Source: SG8-41 sp963802355
GTDB lineage: Bacteria > Pseudomonadota > Gammaproteobacteria > Burkholderiales > SG8-41
DNA length: 64,000 nucleotides
Assembly (NCBI GenBank): GCA_963802355.1
Contig: CAWDIV010000026.1
Span: forward strand, 310,001 to 374,000
Direction: 5' to 3'
Position numbers and translations under genes: made by a program. The stretch's first letter is position 1. The number at the start of each line of letters is the position of its first letter. Shown here one piece after another: positions 35,038 to 44,029 of the stretch. Under the pieces are notes generated by a model, which worked only from the letters and a program-made list of their open reading frames with translations, made no database searches and was not told where the DNA came from.

Positions 35038-36619
35038 TCAGGCCTCTTCTTCAGAAATTGCCCCCGACCATGGCGACATCACATCGGCGACGCCGAAGTT
35101 CTCACCGGTTTCGGGATCGCGCAACACCGCGCTCGGGCATGCATAGTTGGTCGGATAGACCACGAGCTCGACCGGCTGGACGGAGAATTCCTCCGCGAGC
35201 GCCTTGCGGATTCCGCCCGGCAGGAGGGGATCGAACGCCACGGTGTCTCCGCCGCTAGCATCGATGCGCGGCTGATGGAACGCGTCCTCGAGATGCATCT
35301 CGTGATCGATCAGGAACGACGAGATCTGCAGCACGGCGGGGAAGATCTTGCGTCCGCCGGATGCGCCGATCGCGAACCACGGCTTGCCGTTGCGGGAGGC
35401 GATGAGCCGGGCACATGTTGGTGAGCGGCCGTTTGCCCGGCGCGATGCAGTTCGGGGATTCGGGGCGCGGGTCGAACCACATGATGCCGTTGTTCATCAG
35501 GATGCCGGAGGAGGGCAGTACCACCTTGGAGCCGAAGACCGACAGCAGGGTCTGGGTCAACGCCACCATGTTGCCTTCCCGGTCGATGGTGTTGAGATGC
35601 GTAGTGCTGGAAGGCTCCAGTTGGTCGGCGGTTTCGCCCATAGTGGCCAGGCGGTCCGTGTAAGCGTCCCGCAGCACCCGTGCGTAGGCGAGGAACGCGT
35701 CGGCGTGAGGCCCGTTGCGGCGGAAACGCTCGTGGCGCAAACCATGCAGCGCGCGCCGCATACTGGGCCCGGCGGTGAGGCCCGGCGCAAGCGCCACTGC
35801 CACGCCCCGATACTCGGTCACGAGCGGCTCGACGATGCGCGCCTGATGATGGCGCAGGTCTTCAGGCGCGATGACGCCACCCAGGGCTTTCATGTCTTTC
35901 ACGATCCCGGCCGCGATCTCCCCTTCGTAGAAGTCACGTCTGCCGGCCGCCGCGAGCCTTCTCAAGGTGTCGGCAAGGCCGGTCAGCTTGAGCCGTCCGA
36001 GTGGAGCACCCGGAGGAGTGGCTGGCGGATAGCCCTCCCGCAGCCAGACTTCCCGCGTCGTCGGATAGCGGGCAAGCTCCCGGGCCATGGTGGCGACCTT
36101 GAGCGTGAGAAACCAGTCGACCGCGATGCCCTGATCGGCGAGCTCGATCGCGGGCTGGAGCGCCTCGCCGAACTTGAGCGTGCCGAAGCGCTCGAGCGCG
36201 AGCCCCAATCCGTCGACCTCGCCGGGCACGGCGAAGGAGAGCGGTCCGTGCACGTTGCAGTCATCCTTCACCGATGGCCAGGTGAAAAGGTCGCGCGTGG
36301 TGGTCCCGCCGCCGACGAGGGGATAGTGGGCTGGATTGCAGCCCACAGGCGAAACCGGTCCGAAATCCACGACCCGGACGCGATCCTCTTTCGCGGAATA
36401 GATCAGCATGAAACCGACGCCGCCCAATCCGCTGTTCCACGGCTCGACCGCCGCCAGGGCGAATGCGGTGGTCACTGCGGCGTCCACGGCGTTGCCGCCG
36501 TTTGCGAACACGCGCGCGCCGGCTTCGCCGGCAATGCGGTTCTGGGTGGCTACGATGCCGCCGCGCCCGTGCGCGAGCGGCTTGCGGACGTGCCAGTTCT
36601 GGGTCTTGTGCTTAAGCAT
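35038..36619 (-). pseudogene. Gamma-glutamyltransferase family protein, frameshifted
   Basis: From ATG 36619 the sequence shows GRGGIVATQNRIAGEAGARV, NGGNAVDAAVTTAFALAAVE, SGLGGVGFMLIYSAKEDRVR and, at the autoprocessing site, SSTTHLNTIDREGNMVALTQ, where the Thr of TTH is the nucleophile, followed by LMNNGIMWFDP and GKRPLTNMCP. One base too many near 35411 (CCCGG run) shifts the frame. The C-terminal part continues in the next frame as NGKPWFAIGASGGRK and QISSFLIDHEMHLEDAFHQP to the stop at 35038. Total about 527 codons, a normal GGT length. It transfers or hydrolyses gamma-glutamyl groups; no signal peptide is seen, unlike the classical Ggt, so a cytosolic amidohydrolase is likely. Confidence 0.82.
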
Positions 36620-36710
36620 TGGTAGCAAAGCCTTTTCGTGGCCTTCGTGGTAGAGCTGTTGACTTACCTCGAGTCCTTCGTGGTTTGGTGGTGAAGCTTT
36701 AGCCGCGCCA

Positions 36711-38024
36711 TCACGACTCCGACAGGAGCATCCACGCCAGCAGCCGCGTTCCGAGCGCGAAATCACCCATGTCCATGGCCTCGTCCGGATTATGGCTGCC
36801 ATGACTGTTGCGCACGAAGATCATCGCGGAGCGGAATCCGGCGCGCGCGAAGTCCTGGGCGTCGTGGCCGGCTCCGCTCGCGATTTCCATCGCAGGTATG
36901 CCGAGCTCGTCGCAGCCCGCCAGGAGACGCTCGCGGTATTCGGCATCCATCGCAGCGGGATGGTGCAGCGAGAACTGACCCAGCTCGAAGCGCACGCGCC
37001 GGCGCCCGCCGATGCCGAGCGCGAGCCGCTGCGCGAGCGCACGCATCGAGGCGAGCGTCGCTTCGTCGTGACTGCGGAAGTCGAGAGTGAATTCCACCTC
37101 GCCCGGGACCTTGGTGAGCGCATGATGCCGCGGGTCGGTAAAGAATTTGCCGACGGTGAACACCAGGTCGCCGCCGGCGGCGCGCACGCGCTCCCATTCG
37201 CGATCGAGCTCGCGCACCAGCTCGACGGTCGCCATTACGGCGTCGCTGCGGTACTCGTGCGGCACGGCACCCGAATGCGTGTAGGTCCCGATGCAGCGAC
37301 AGGACCGGGCACGCTCGGCGCCGCGGATCGCCGTCACCACGCCAACCGGTATGCCCTGCGCTTCCAGCACCGGTCCCTGCTCGATATGCAATTCCAGGTA
37401 GCCCCTGAACCTAGAGGGCAGGAGGTACGCCGCGCCACCGCTTACCGCCGCCGGGTCGAAGCCCGCGCTGCGCATGCGTTCGCGCAGCGTCTGGCCGCTG
37501 CGGCTGTCGACGGCCGAGTCGAGCTCGGCTGCCGGAAGCTGGCCGAGCGCGGCGCGGCTGCCGATATGGCCGTCGTGATGCCCGCCGTACCAGGCCGACA
37601 GCTCCTCGGCCCGTATGCCCATCACCGTGACGTTGCAAGGCGGTGTGAGCCCCGAGCGGCGGAACGCGGCAAGCGCAGTGATGCCGGCGACCACGCCTGC
37701 GTAGCCGTCGAAGTTTCCGCCTTGCGGCACCGAGTCGACGTGCGATCCGACGAGCCAGCCCGGCGCAGCGCGGTCCTCACCGGAAAGGGTGAAATAGGCA
37801 TTGCCAAAGGGATCGACGCCGATCTCGAGTCCCAACTCGCGGGCGGCGCGCGTGAGGGCGTCCAGAGCGGCGTTCTCGCCGGCGCCGTAGGGCTCGCGGC
37901 TCACGCCGAGAGTATCGGCGGTCCGGGCGCGCGCTTCCTCGAACAAGGCCTCCGCGAGCGGGAGCGCCTCGTCGATTGCGCCGGCGAGATCGGCGTTGAC
38001 GGTGCGATGCGACACGCGCGGCAT
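36711..38024 (-). CDS. M20 family Zn-dependent amidohydrolase (hydantoinase/carbamoylase type)
   Basis: A 437-residue enzyme of the N-carbamoylase/allantoate amidohydrolase subfamily. The metal-binding pattern is GWLVGSHVDSVPQGGNFDGYAG (His and Asp), IRAEEL, LELHIEQGPVLEAQGIPVGV (His) and NSHGSHNPDEAMDMGDFA. EIASGAGHDAQDFARAGF is the conserved substrate-side motif. It hydrolyses N-carbamoyl amino acids or ureido acids. With the GGT-like gene 90 bases downstream and HyuA/B at 41-45 kb, this points to use of cyclic amides. Confidence 0.9.
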   Translation of the reverse strand: MPRVSHRTVNADLAGAIDEALPLAEALFEEARARTADTLGVSREPYGAGENAALDALTRAARELGLEIGVDPFGNAYFTLSGEDRAAPGWLVGSHVDSVPQGGNFDGYAGVVAGITALAAFRRSGLTPPCNVTVMGIRAEELSAWYGGHHDGHIGSRAALGQLPAAELDSAVDSRSGQTLRERMRSAGFDPAAVSGGAAYLLPSRFRGYLELHIEQGPVLEAQGIPVGVVTAIRGAERARSCRCIGTYTHSGAVPHEYRSDAVMATVELVRELDREWERVRAAGGDLVFTVGKFFTDPRHHALTKVPGEVEFTLDFRSHDEATLASMRALAQRLALGIGGRRRVRFELGQFSLHHPAAMDAEYRERLLAGCDELGIPAMEIASGAGHDAQDFARAGFRSAMIFVRNSHGSHNPDEAMDMGDFALGTRLLAWMLLSES

Positions 38025-38086
38025 GGTGCGGCAATCCCGGAGCAGGCGATATAATCAGGGGGAAATCATAACGGAATTACAGGAGG

Positions 38087-38169
38087 CGTGACTGGTGACT
38101 CGTGACTCGTGACTCGTGCAACCTCGGGATAGGCCTACACCAGTCACCAGTCACCAGTCACGAGTCACT
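38087..38169. repeat. GTGACTC heptamer hairpin
   Basis: The left arm, GTGACTG-GTGACTC-GTGACTC-GTGACTCGTG (38090-38119), is complementary to CACCAGTCACCAGTCACC... (38139-38169). The loop is only about 20 bases, so this is the most compact heptamer hairpin in the window. It lies between the M20 gene and the polysaccharide deacetylase, upstream of both start codons. Confidence 0.85.
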
Positions 38170-38177
38170 TGTTCTCA

Positions 38178-39011
38178 GTGCCCCGCCACATCGTCTGTCT
38201 CACTTTCGATTTCGACGCAATTTCCGGTTTTATCGCGCGCGGGCAGACTTCGCCCTCGTGGATTTCTCGCGGTGAGTTCGGTCCGCGCTCCGGCGCGCCG
38301 CGGCTCATCGCGCTGTTCAAGAAATACGGGATCAAGACGACGTGGTTCGTGCCCGGCCACACAATAGAAACCTTTCCCAAGGCGTCGGAAGCGGTGCTCG
38401 AGGCGGGCCACGAGATAGCCCATCACGGATGGACGCATCGCCCGCCGACAACGCTCTCCCGCGAGGAGGAAGAGGAGGAGCTCGTTCGCGGCAACGAGTC
38501 GATACGCAAACTGACGGGGCGCAAGGCCCGCGGTTACCGCTCGCCGACGTGGGACCTCACGCCGCATTCGGTCGAGCTGTTTCTCAAGCACGGCTTCGTC
38601 TACGACAGCAGCCTGATGGGCGACGACTACATGCCATATTGCGCGCGGCAGGGCGACGTGATCGAGCTTCTGAAGCCGGCCGTATTCGGGAATGAAACGA
38701 AGCTCGTGGAGATGCCGATCCACTGGTCCACCGACGATTCCCCCCACTTCGAGTTCGTCCGCACCGAGACCACCGTCCGCCAGGGCCTGATGAACGCGAA
38801 CGCCGTGGTCGAGAACTGGATCAACGATTTTCTCTACATGCAGGAAGTCAATGAATGGGGCGTCATCACCTATACCTGCCACCCTTTCATCATCGGGCGC
38901 GGCCACCGCATGATGATGCTGGAGAAGCTGATTCGCGCCTGCGCCGATCGCGGCGCGGTGTTCATGGCGATGGAGGACGCGGTGGCCGAGTTTCAAAGGC
39001 GTCCCAGATAG
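38178..39011 (+). CDS. Polysaccharide deacetylase (NodB homology) family protein
   Basis: A 277-residue protein. No ATG is available; the GTG at 38178 gives VPRHIVCLTFDFDA, which fits the family start (a TTG three codons upstream is an alternative). The NodB motifs are TFDFDA (motif 1, Asp), HHGWTH (His-x-x-x-His metal ligands), YRSPTWDL (motif 3) and EMPIHWSTDD. No signal peptide, so it is an intracellular PuuE/allantoinase-like or peptidyl deacetylase rather than a cell-wall enzyme. The last four residues (RRPR) and stop codon are encoded by the following 14-nt repeat array. Confidence 0.88.
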   Translation: MPRHIVCLTFDFDAISGFIARGQTSPSWISRGEFGPRSGAPRLIALFKKYGIKTTWFVPGHTIETFPKASEAVLEAGHEIAHHGWTHRPPTTLSREEEEEELVRGNESIRKLTGRKARGYRSPTWDLTPHSVELFLKHGFVYDSSLMGDDYMPYCARQGDVIELLKPAVFGNETKLVEMPIHWSTDDSPHFEFVRTETTVRQGLMNANAVVENWINDFLYMQEVNEWGVITYTCHPFIIGRGHRMMMLEKLIRACADRGAVFMAMEDAVAEFQRRPR

Positions 39012-39203
39012 GGCGTCTCAGATACGGCGTCCCAGATACAGCGTCTCAGATGAAGCGTCCCGATTGCTGTTTTCTTGCGGTCAAGCCCGGCGAGACGTTT
39101 GAAGAGCTTGCAAGCGGTGCATTGTTTCTTACTCATCGCCTAGCACGCCCTATCTGGGACGCCCTATCTGGGACGCATCATCTGGGACGCATCATCGGGA
39201 CGC
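38999..39203. repeat. GCGTCCCAGATA 14-nt arrays in inverted arrangement
   Basis: The left arm (38999-39064) has five units of GCGTCCCAGATAGG/GCGTCTCAGATACG. The right arm (39145-39203) has four units reading CCCTATCTGGGACG. Pairing extends over about 60 bases with an 80-base loop of unrelated sequence. It separates the deacetylase gene from gltX and carries the deacetylase stop codon. Confidence 0.85.
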
Positions 39204-39212
39204 TTTTCAGCA

Positions 39213-40617
39213 ATGACAAAAACGCGCTTCGCCCCCAGCCCCACCGGCTACCTGCACATCGGCGGCGCGCGCACGGCGCTCTACTGCTGGGCGTATGCGC
39301 GAAAGCACGGGGGCGCCTTCATACTCCGGATCGAGGACACGGATCGCGAGCGCTCCACTCAGGAATCGGTGCAGGCCATACTCGACGCAATGGCATGGCT
39401 GAGTCTCGCTTACGAGGGGCCGTACTCCCAGATGGACCGGCTCGCGCGCTATCGCGAGGTGGCAGACCAGTTGATCCGTGAAGGCAATGCCTACCATTGC
39501 TATGCAACAAAGGAGGAGCTCGATCAACTGCGCGAGCAGCAGCGCGCGCGGGGCGAGAAGCCGCGCTACGACGGGCGCTGGCGGCCCGAGAACGCCCGCA
39601 AGGCCGGCCTCATCCCGCCGCCTGACGCGCAGCCGGTGGTACGCTTTCGCAACCCGGACGAGGGAGCCGTCACCTTCAACGATCTCGTGAAAGGCGCAAT
39701 CACCGTTGCCAACAGCGAGCTCGATGATCTCGTGCTTCTGCGCGCCGACGGCATTCCAACTTACAACTTCGGCGTGGTGGTGGACGATATCGACATGGAG
39801 ATTACGCACGTCATTCGCGGCGACGATCACGTCAACAATACGCCACGGCAGATCAATATCTACCGGGCGCTCGCCGCCAGGCTGCCGCAATTCGCGCACG
39901 TCCCCATGATCCTGGGACAGGACGGCGAGCGGCTGTCCAAGCGGCACGGCGCGGTGAGCGTAATGCAATACCGTGATGACGGCTATCTGCCGGAAGCGCT
40001 GGTGAACTACCTCGCGCGCCTCGGCTGGTCGCACGGAGACGAGGAGGTATTCTCGCGCGAGCAGCTCGTGGAATGGTTCGATCTCGAGCACGTCAGCAAG
40101 TCACCGGCGCGGTTCGATCCGGAGAAACTGGCGTGGCTGAACGCGCAGTACCTGAAGCGGACCGATGATGCCCGGCTCGCGGCGCTCGCCGCGCCTTTTC
40201 TTGCCGACAGCGGCTGCGATATCAGCCACGGGCCACCTCTCGAGAAGGTGATGGCCCTCCTCAAGGAACGCGCTCCCACGGTGAAGGAGCTGGCGAACGC
40301 CGCCGTGTATTTCTACCGGCCGCTCGAGCCGTCCGAAGAACTGAAAAAACAGCACTATGCGCCGGAGGTGCAACCGGCATTGGCCGAGCTTGCAGCTCGT
40401 TTTTCCAGTATCGAATGGTCCAAGGGCTCCACTTAATGAAGCAATCAAGTCAGTGATTGCTTCATACAAACTGAAAATGCCCAAGCTGGCGATGCCGCTG
40501 CGGGTGATGGTCACGGGCGGAACGCAGACGCCTTCCATAGACGCTACGTTGGAGCTGGTCGGCCGCGGCGAGGTGCTGGCCCGCATGGAGCGCCAGCTCG
40601 ATGCATTTCCGGGCTGA
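39213..40617 (+). CDS. gltX: Glutamyl-tRNA synthetase, frameshifted near the C-terminus
   Basis: Class I aminoacyl-tRNA synthetase. FAPSPTGYLHIGGARTAL holds the HIGH-type motif, RIEDTDRERS the Glu pocket, and GERLSKRHGAVSV the KMSKS-type motif. Frame 1 runs to a TAA at 40434. The rest of the anticodon-binding domain continues in the +1 frame as LNEAIKSVIASYKLKMPKLA, MPLRVMVTGGTQTPSIDA, LVGRGEVLARMERQLDAF to 40617. The full length is 1405 bases, one more than 468 codons, with an extra G near 40423. GltX charges tRNA-Glu for translation and heme synthesis, so a real break would be harmful unless another copy exists. A perfect hairpin lies directly after the break. The matching tRNA-Glu is at 46304. 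Confidence 0.9.
40436..40465 (+). repeat. Perfect 12-bp hairpin inside gltX
   Basis: ATGAAGCAATCA (40436-40447) and TGATTGCTTCAT (40454-40465) are exact complements with a six-base loop. It starts right after the out-of-frame TAA. It encodes E-A-I-K-S-V-I-A-S in the restored gltX frame, so it is coding. Confidence 0.85.
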
Positions 40618-40649
40618 ATGTCCGAAGCAGTTTCCAAAAACCCTTTCAC

Positions 40650-40680
40650 CCGCAGCTAAATGCAGATGAGCACAGATAGG
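40650..40680 (+). repeat. Period-10 repeat copy overlapping a start codon
   Basis: CCGCAGCTAAATGCAGATGA and GCACAGATAGG belong to the CAGATAAACA family. The ATG used by the next gene (40660) lies within it. Confidence 0.65.
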
Positions 40681-41658
40681 ACCAAAAGAACATTACGTAT
40701 ATGCTTACTGGGACTGGCGATATTCGCGGCGACAGAATGGGCGGCGCCTTCAACCGCGCAGCAGTACCCGGTAAAGACCATCCGCATCGTCGTCGGATAC
40801 TCGCCGGGCGGTGGTACCGACGTGTTGTCGCGGCTGCTCGGGAAAAAGCTCACCGAAAGCTGGGGCCAGACCGTTGTCGTCGATAACCGCGTGGGCGCGG
40901 CCGGGATCCTCGCGAGCGAGATCGTCGCCAAGTCGGCGCCGGACGGCTACACGCTGATGACTATTCCCAGCACGCACGCGATCAACCCGAGCCTCTATCG
41001 GAAGCTGCCATACGATTCGATCAGGGATTTCACGATGGTAGCCCTGATCGCGACCAGTCCCAATGTGCTCCACGTCCATCCCTCGCTCCCCGTGAGGTCC
41101 ACGGGCGAGCTGATCGCGCTCGCGAGGAGGAGGCCCGGAGAACTCTCGTTCTCGTCTGCGGGCGTGGGCTCGACCACGCATCTTGCAGGCGAGTACCTCC
41201 GCAGCATGGCGAAGATCAACGCCGTGCACGTCCCCTACAAGGGCAGCGGCCAGGCCGAGATCGATCTTGCAATGGGGCAGGTACAGTACATGATCGACAG
41301 CACGCCGGCGGCACTGCCCAACATCAAGGCCGGCCGCACGCGCGCGCTCGCGACTACGGGCAAGGAGCGCTTTGCGCTGCTGGCCGAGCTTCCGACGGTC
41401 GCCGAATCGGGCCTGCCAGGATACGAGTCCATTTCCTGGTGGGGCATCGTAGCGCCCGCCGCCATGTCGCCACCGCTCACCGAACGGCTCAACCGCGAAA
41501 TCAACCGCATCATGAGCCTGCCCGACATGAAGGAGCAGGTTCGTGTGCTCGGCGCCGACTCCTGGACGAGCACTCCGCAGCGGTTTCTCGACTATATCCG
41601 CGAGGAGACCGATCTCTACGCGAGGATTATCAGGGAAGCCGGAATCAAGGTGGAATGA
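40660..41658 (+). CDS. Bug/TctC tripartite tricarboxylate transporter substrate-binding protein
   Basis: An intact 332-residue Bug protein. Signal peptide (LRICLLGLAIFAATEWAAPS) then YPVKTIRIVVGYSPGGGTDV, VVVDNRVGAAGILASEIVAK, APDGYTLMTIPSTHAINPSL, KLPYDSIRDFTMV, HVPYKGSGQAEIDLAMGQVQ and LPTVAESGLPGYESISWWG. The first six residues (MQMSTD) are encoded by a period-10 repeat copy. It precedes HyuA and HyuB on the same strand and is the likely periplasmic receptor for their substrate or a related acid, although a 175-base heptamer region lies between. Confidence 0.9.
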   Translation: MQMSTDRTKRTLRICLLGLAIFAATEWAAPSTAQQYPVKTIRIVVGYSPGGGTDVLSRLLGKKLTESWGQTVVVDNRVGAAGILASEIVAKSAPDGYTLMTIPSTHAINPSLYRKLPYDSIRDFTMVALIATSPNVLHVHPSLPVRSTGELIALARRRPGELSFSSAGVGSTTHLAGEYLRSMAKINAVHVPYKGSGQAEIDLAMGQVQYMIDSTPAALPNIKAGRTRALATTGKERFALLAELPTVAESGLPGYESISWWGIVAPAAMSPPLTERLNREINRIMSLPDMKEQVRVLGADSWTSTPQRFLDYIREETDLYARIIREAGIKVE

Positions 41659-41831
41659 GGCGTGACGCGTGCAGCGTGATGGATATTGCGTGACGGGTGA
41701 AGCATGACGGGTGGGGCGTGAAGGGTGAAGCGTCACTGGGAAAGCGCGACCCGTACGCCGTAAAATCCAGCGACCGACACAGACAACCCGCCGTATCCGT
41801 CACGAAGTATCCATCACGCCGGTATCCGCCA
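41657..41831. repeat. GCGTGAC heptamer array with inverted partner
   Basis: Ten or more 7-nt units (GCGTGAC, GCGTGCA, GCGTGAT, GGGTGAA ...) at 41659-41738, then ATCCGTCACGAAGTATCCAT in reverse sense at 41794-41813. It fills the gap between the Bug gene and hyuA; the array begins in the last codon of the Bug gene. Confidence 0.78.
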
Positions 41832-41833
41832 CC

Positions 41834-43936
41834 ATGATACGTCGCGCTCTTTCAGGACCTTCGTTCCGCATCGGTCTCGATGTTGGTGGAACGTTTACCG
41901 ATCTCTTCATGCTCGATGAGACCTCAGGAGCGGTGTACCAACACAAGCTGCCCTCGACGCCGGAGGAGCCCGCGCTCGCGCCCGTGCAGGGGCTCACCGA
42001 AATGCTTGAAGGGGCGCGCGTGCCCGGCTCAGCCGTCGCATTCATCGGAGTTGGCACGACGGTCGCCACCAATGCGCTGCTAGAGCGCAAGGGCGCCCGA
42101 ACCGGCCTCATCACGACGTCGGGCTTTCGCGACCTGCTGGAGATCGCCCGCCAGAAACGGCCCCATACCTTCGATCTGCACGTTTCCAAGCCCCAGTCGC
42201 TGGTCCCGCGCGAATGGCGGCGCGAGGCGGCGGAACGAGTCGCCCATGACGGCTCAGTGATCCTTCCGCTCGACGCCGACGGGCTGCGGCGCGAGGTGGA
42301 GATGCTGCGGCGGGCAGGCGTGCAGAGCGTCGCCATCTGTTTTCTGCATGCGTATGCCAATCCGGCGCATGAGCAGAACGCTGCGGCGATCACGCGCGAG
42401 AGCTGGCCTGAGGGCGACGTCGCCGTATCGAGCGAGATTCTTCCCGAGTTTCGCGAATTCGAGCGTCTTACCTCGACGGTGGTGAATGCGTACCTGATGC
42501 CGGTAATGCGCGGCTATCTCCGGCATTTCGAGAAAGAGGTGGCGCGGATGGGCGTGCCGCAACGGCCCTTCGTGATGAGCTCGGGCGGGGGCGTGGTGAC
42601 GCCTGCCGTGGCTGCCGAGCGGCCGCTCGATACGTTGTTTTCCGGGCCGAGCGGCGGGGTAAGCGGGGCGGCGTACGTTGCGCGGCTCGCCGGCATAAAG
42701 AACGCGATCACGTTCGACATGGGCGGCACCAGCACCGAAGCCTGCGTCGTCAGGGACGGCGCGCCCCAGATCAGCTATTCACGTGAAATCGCCAGCCTGC
42801 CGATACGCGCCGCAGCCGTGGACGTCCATACCGTAGGCGCGGGCGGCAGCAGCATCGCCGCAATCGATCAGGGCGCGCTGTTGCGCGTCGGACCGTCGAG
42901 CGCGGGATCTAAGCCCGGCCCTGCCTGCTATGGGGCCGGCGGGCAGGAGCCCACCGTAACCGACGCCAACGTCGTGCTCGGCCGGCTCAATCCGCAATAT
43001 CTGCTTGGAGGCGCACTGCGCATCGAGAGCGCCCGCTCGCGTGCTGCGATCGAGGAGCGCATCGCGCGTCCGAGGGGCGTCACGGTCGTGGAGGCGGCGG
43101 CATCGATACTGGAGGTCGCCAATGCCAACATGGCGCAGGCGGTGCGCTTCGTCACCGTCGAGCGCGGTCTCGATCCGCGGGATTTCGTGCTGATCGCTTT
43201 CGGCGGCGCGGGTCCGCTGCACGCGGCGTTCGTAGCGCGGGAAATGGGAGTAGCCGCCGTGCTGGTGCCGTACAGCCCGGGCGTGCTATGCGCGATGGGT
43301 GTCCTCGCCAAGGACATGCAGATGGATTTCAGCCGCACGCGGCTTTTGGCGTGCGATCGCAATGGCGCGAGCGGCGAAGCGCAGCGCATCTACGCGGAGC
43401 TGGAGGAACGTGCGCGGGAGGCGTTTCGCCGCAGCGGCTACGATCCCGGATCGCTCACTGTCGAGCGCAGTGCCGATGCGCGTTACGTGGGACAGAATCA
43501 CGAGCTCGTCGTTGCCGCGCCGGCCGGTGTGTTCCGCGAGCCGTCACTGCACGCGGTGATCGACAACTTCCACCGCGCTCACGAGCAGTTCTATGGTTTC
43601 TGCTCGCGTGATAAGACGGTGGAGCTCGTAACCTTTCGCATCCGCACGTGGCTCGCGCTTGCGCGCCACGATCTGCTGCGGGTCCAGCTCCCGCCGCGGG
43701 CGGGCGGACCGGAGCCGGCCGACACGCGCGAGGTCTTCTTCGACGAGAAGGGCGGTTATGCGCGCTGCCCGGTCTACGAGCGCAGCGCGCTGCGCCCCGG
43801 CGACCAGCTTGGCGGCCCGGCGATTGTCGAGCAGATGGACGCCACGACCGTGATTCCGCCTGGGCTCGCCGCGAGCGTGGACGAACACTACAACTTGCTA
43901 ATCCCCGTCAATGGAGCCACAGATAGGCACAGATGA
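41834..43936 (+). CDS. Hydantoinase/oxoprolinase subunit A (HyuA family)
   Basis: A 700-residue protein with the actin/ASKHA-like ATP-binding features of the family: IGLDVGGTFTDLFMLDE near the N-terminus, GVGTTVATNALLERKGARTG, MSSGGGVVTPAVAAERP, TLFSGPSGGVSGAAYVAR, TFDMGGTSTEACVV, VDVHTVGAGGSSIAAIDQGA and LIAFGGAGPLHAA. HyuA and HyuB form an ATP-dependent hydrolase of hydantoins, 5-oxoproline or acetophenone-like substrates (N-methylhydantoinase, AcxA). The last residues (GATDRHR) and TGA come from a period-10 repeat, so the original C-terminus may differ by a few residues. Confidence 0.92.
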   Translation: MIRRALSGPSFRIGLDVGGTFTDLFMLDETSGAVYQHKLPSTPEEPALAPVQGLTEMLEGARVPGSAVAFIGVGTTVATNALLERKGARTGLITTSGFRDLLEIARQKRPHTFDLHVSKPQSLVPREWRREAAERVAHDGSVILPLDADGLRREVEMLRRAGVQSVAICFLHAYANPAHEQNAAAITRESWPEGDVAVSSEILPEFREFERLTSTVVNAYLMPVMRGYLRHFEKEVARMGVPQRPFVMSSGGGVVTPAVAAERPLDTLFSGPSGGVSGAAYVARLAGIKNAITFDMGGTSTEACVVRDGAPQISYSREIASLPIRAAAVDVHTVGAGGSSIAAIDQGALLRVGPSSAGSKPGPACYGAGGQEPTVTDANVVLGRLNPQYLLGGALRIESARSRAAIEERIARPRGVTVVEAAASILEVANANMAQAVRFVTVERGLDPRDFVLIAFGGAGPLHAAFVAREMGVAAVLVPYSPGVLCAMGVLAKDMQMDFSRTRLLACDRNGASGEAQRIYAELEERAREAFRRSGYDPGSLTVERSADARYVGQNHELVVAAPAGVFREPSLHAVIDNFHRAHEQFYGFCSRDKTVELVTFRIRTWLALARHDLLRVQLPPRAGGPEPADTREVFFDEKGGYARCPVYERSALRPGDQLGGPAIVEQMDATTVIPPGLAASVDEHYNLLIPVNGATDRHR

Positions 43937-44017
43937 ACGCAGATGAAACCAAAGGCCACTTGATGAACTTGAATTTGAGATTTTTATCCCTGTTTATCCG
44001 TGTGTATCTGTGGCTGA
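43915..44017. repeat. Inverted pair of the period-10 repeat between hyuA and hyuB
   Basis: The left arm 43915-43947 (GAGCCACAGATAGGCACAGA...) and right arm 43984-44017 (TATCCCTGTTTATCCGTGTG...) are complementary. The hyuA stop codon is in the left arm. Confidence 0.85.
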
Positions 44018-44029
44018 TTGTATTTTGAC

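Noticed and set aside
38999..39203. The 80-base loop inside the 14-nt repeat hairpin considered as a small gene or ncRNA
   Set aside because: The loop (39065-39144) has no start, no ribosome site and no similarity to other loops; only the arms are conserved.
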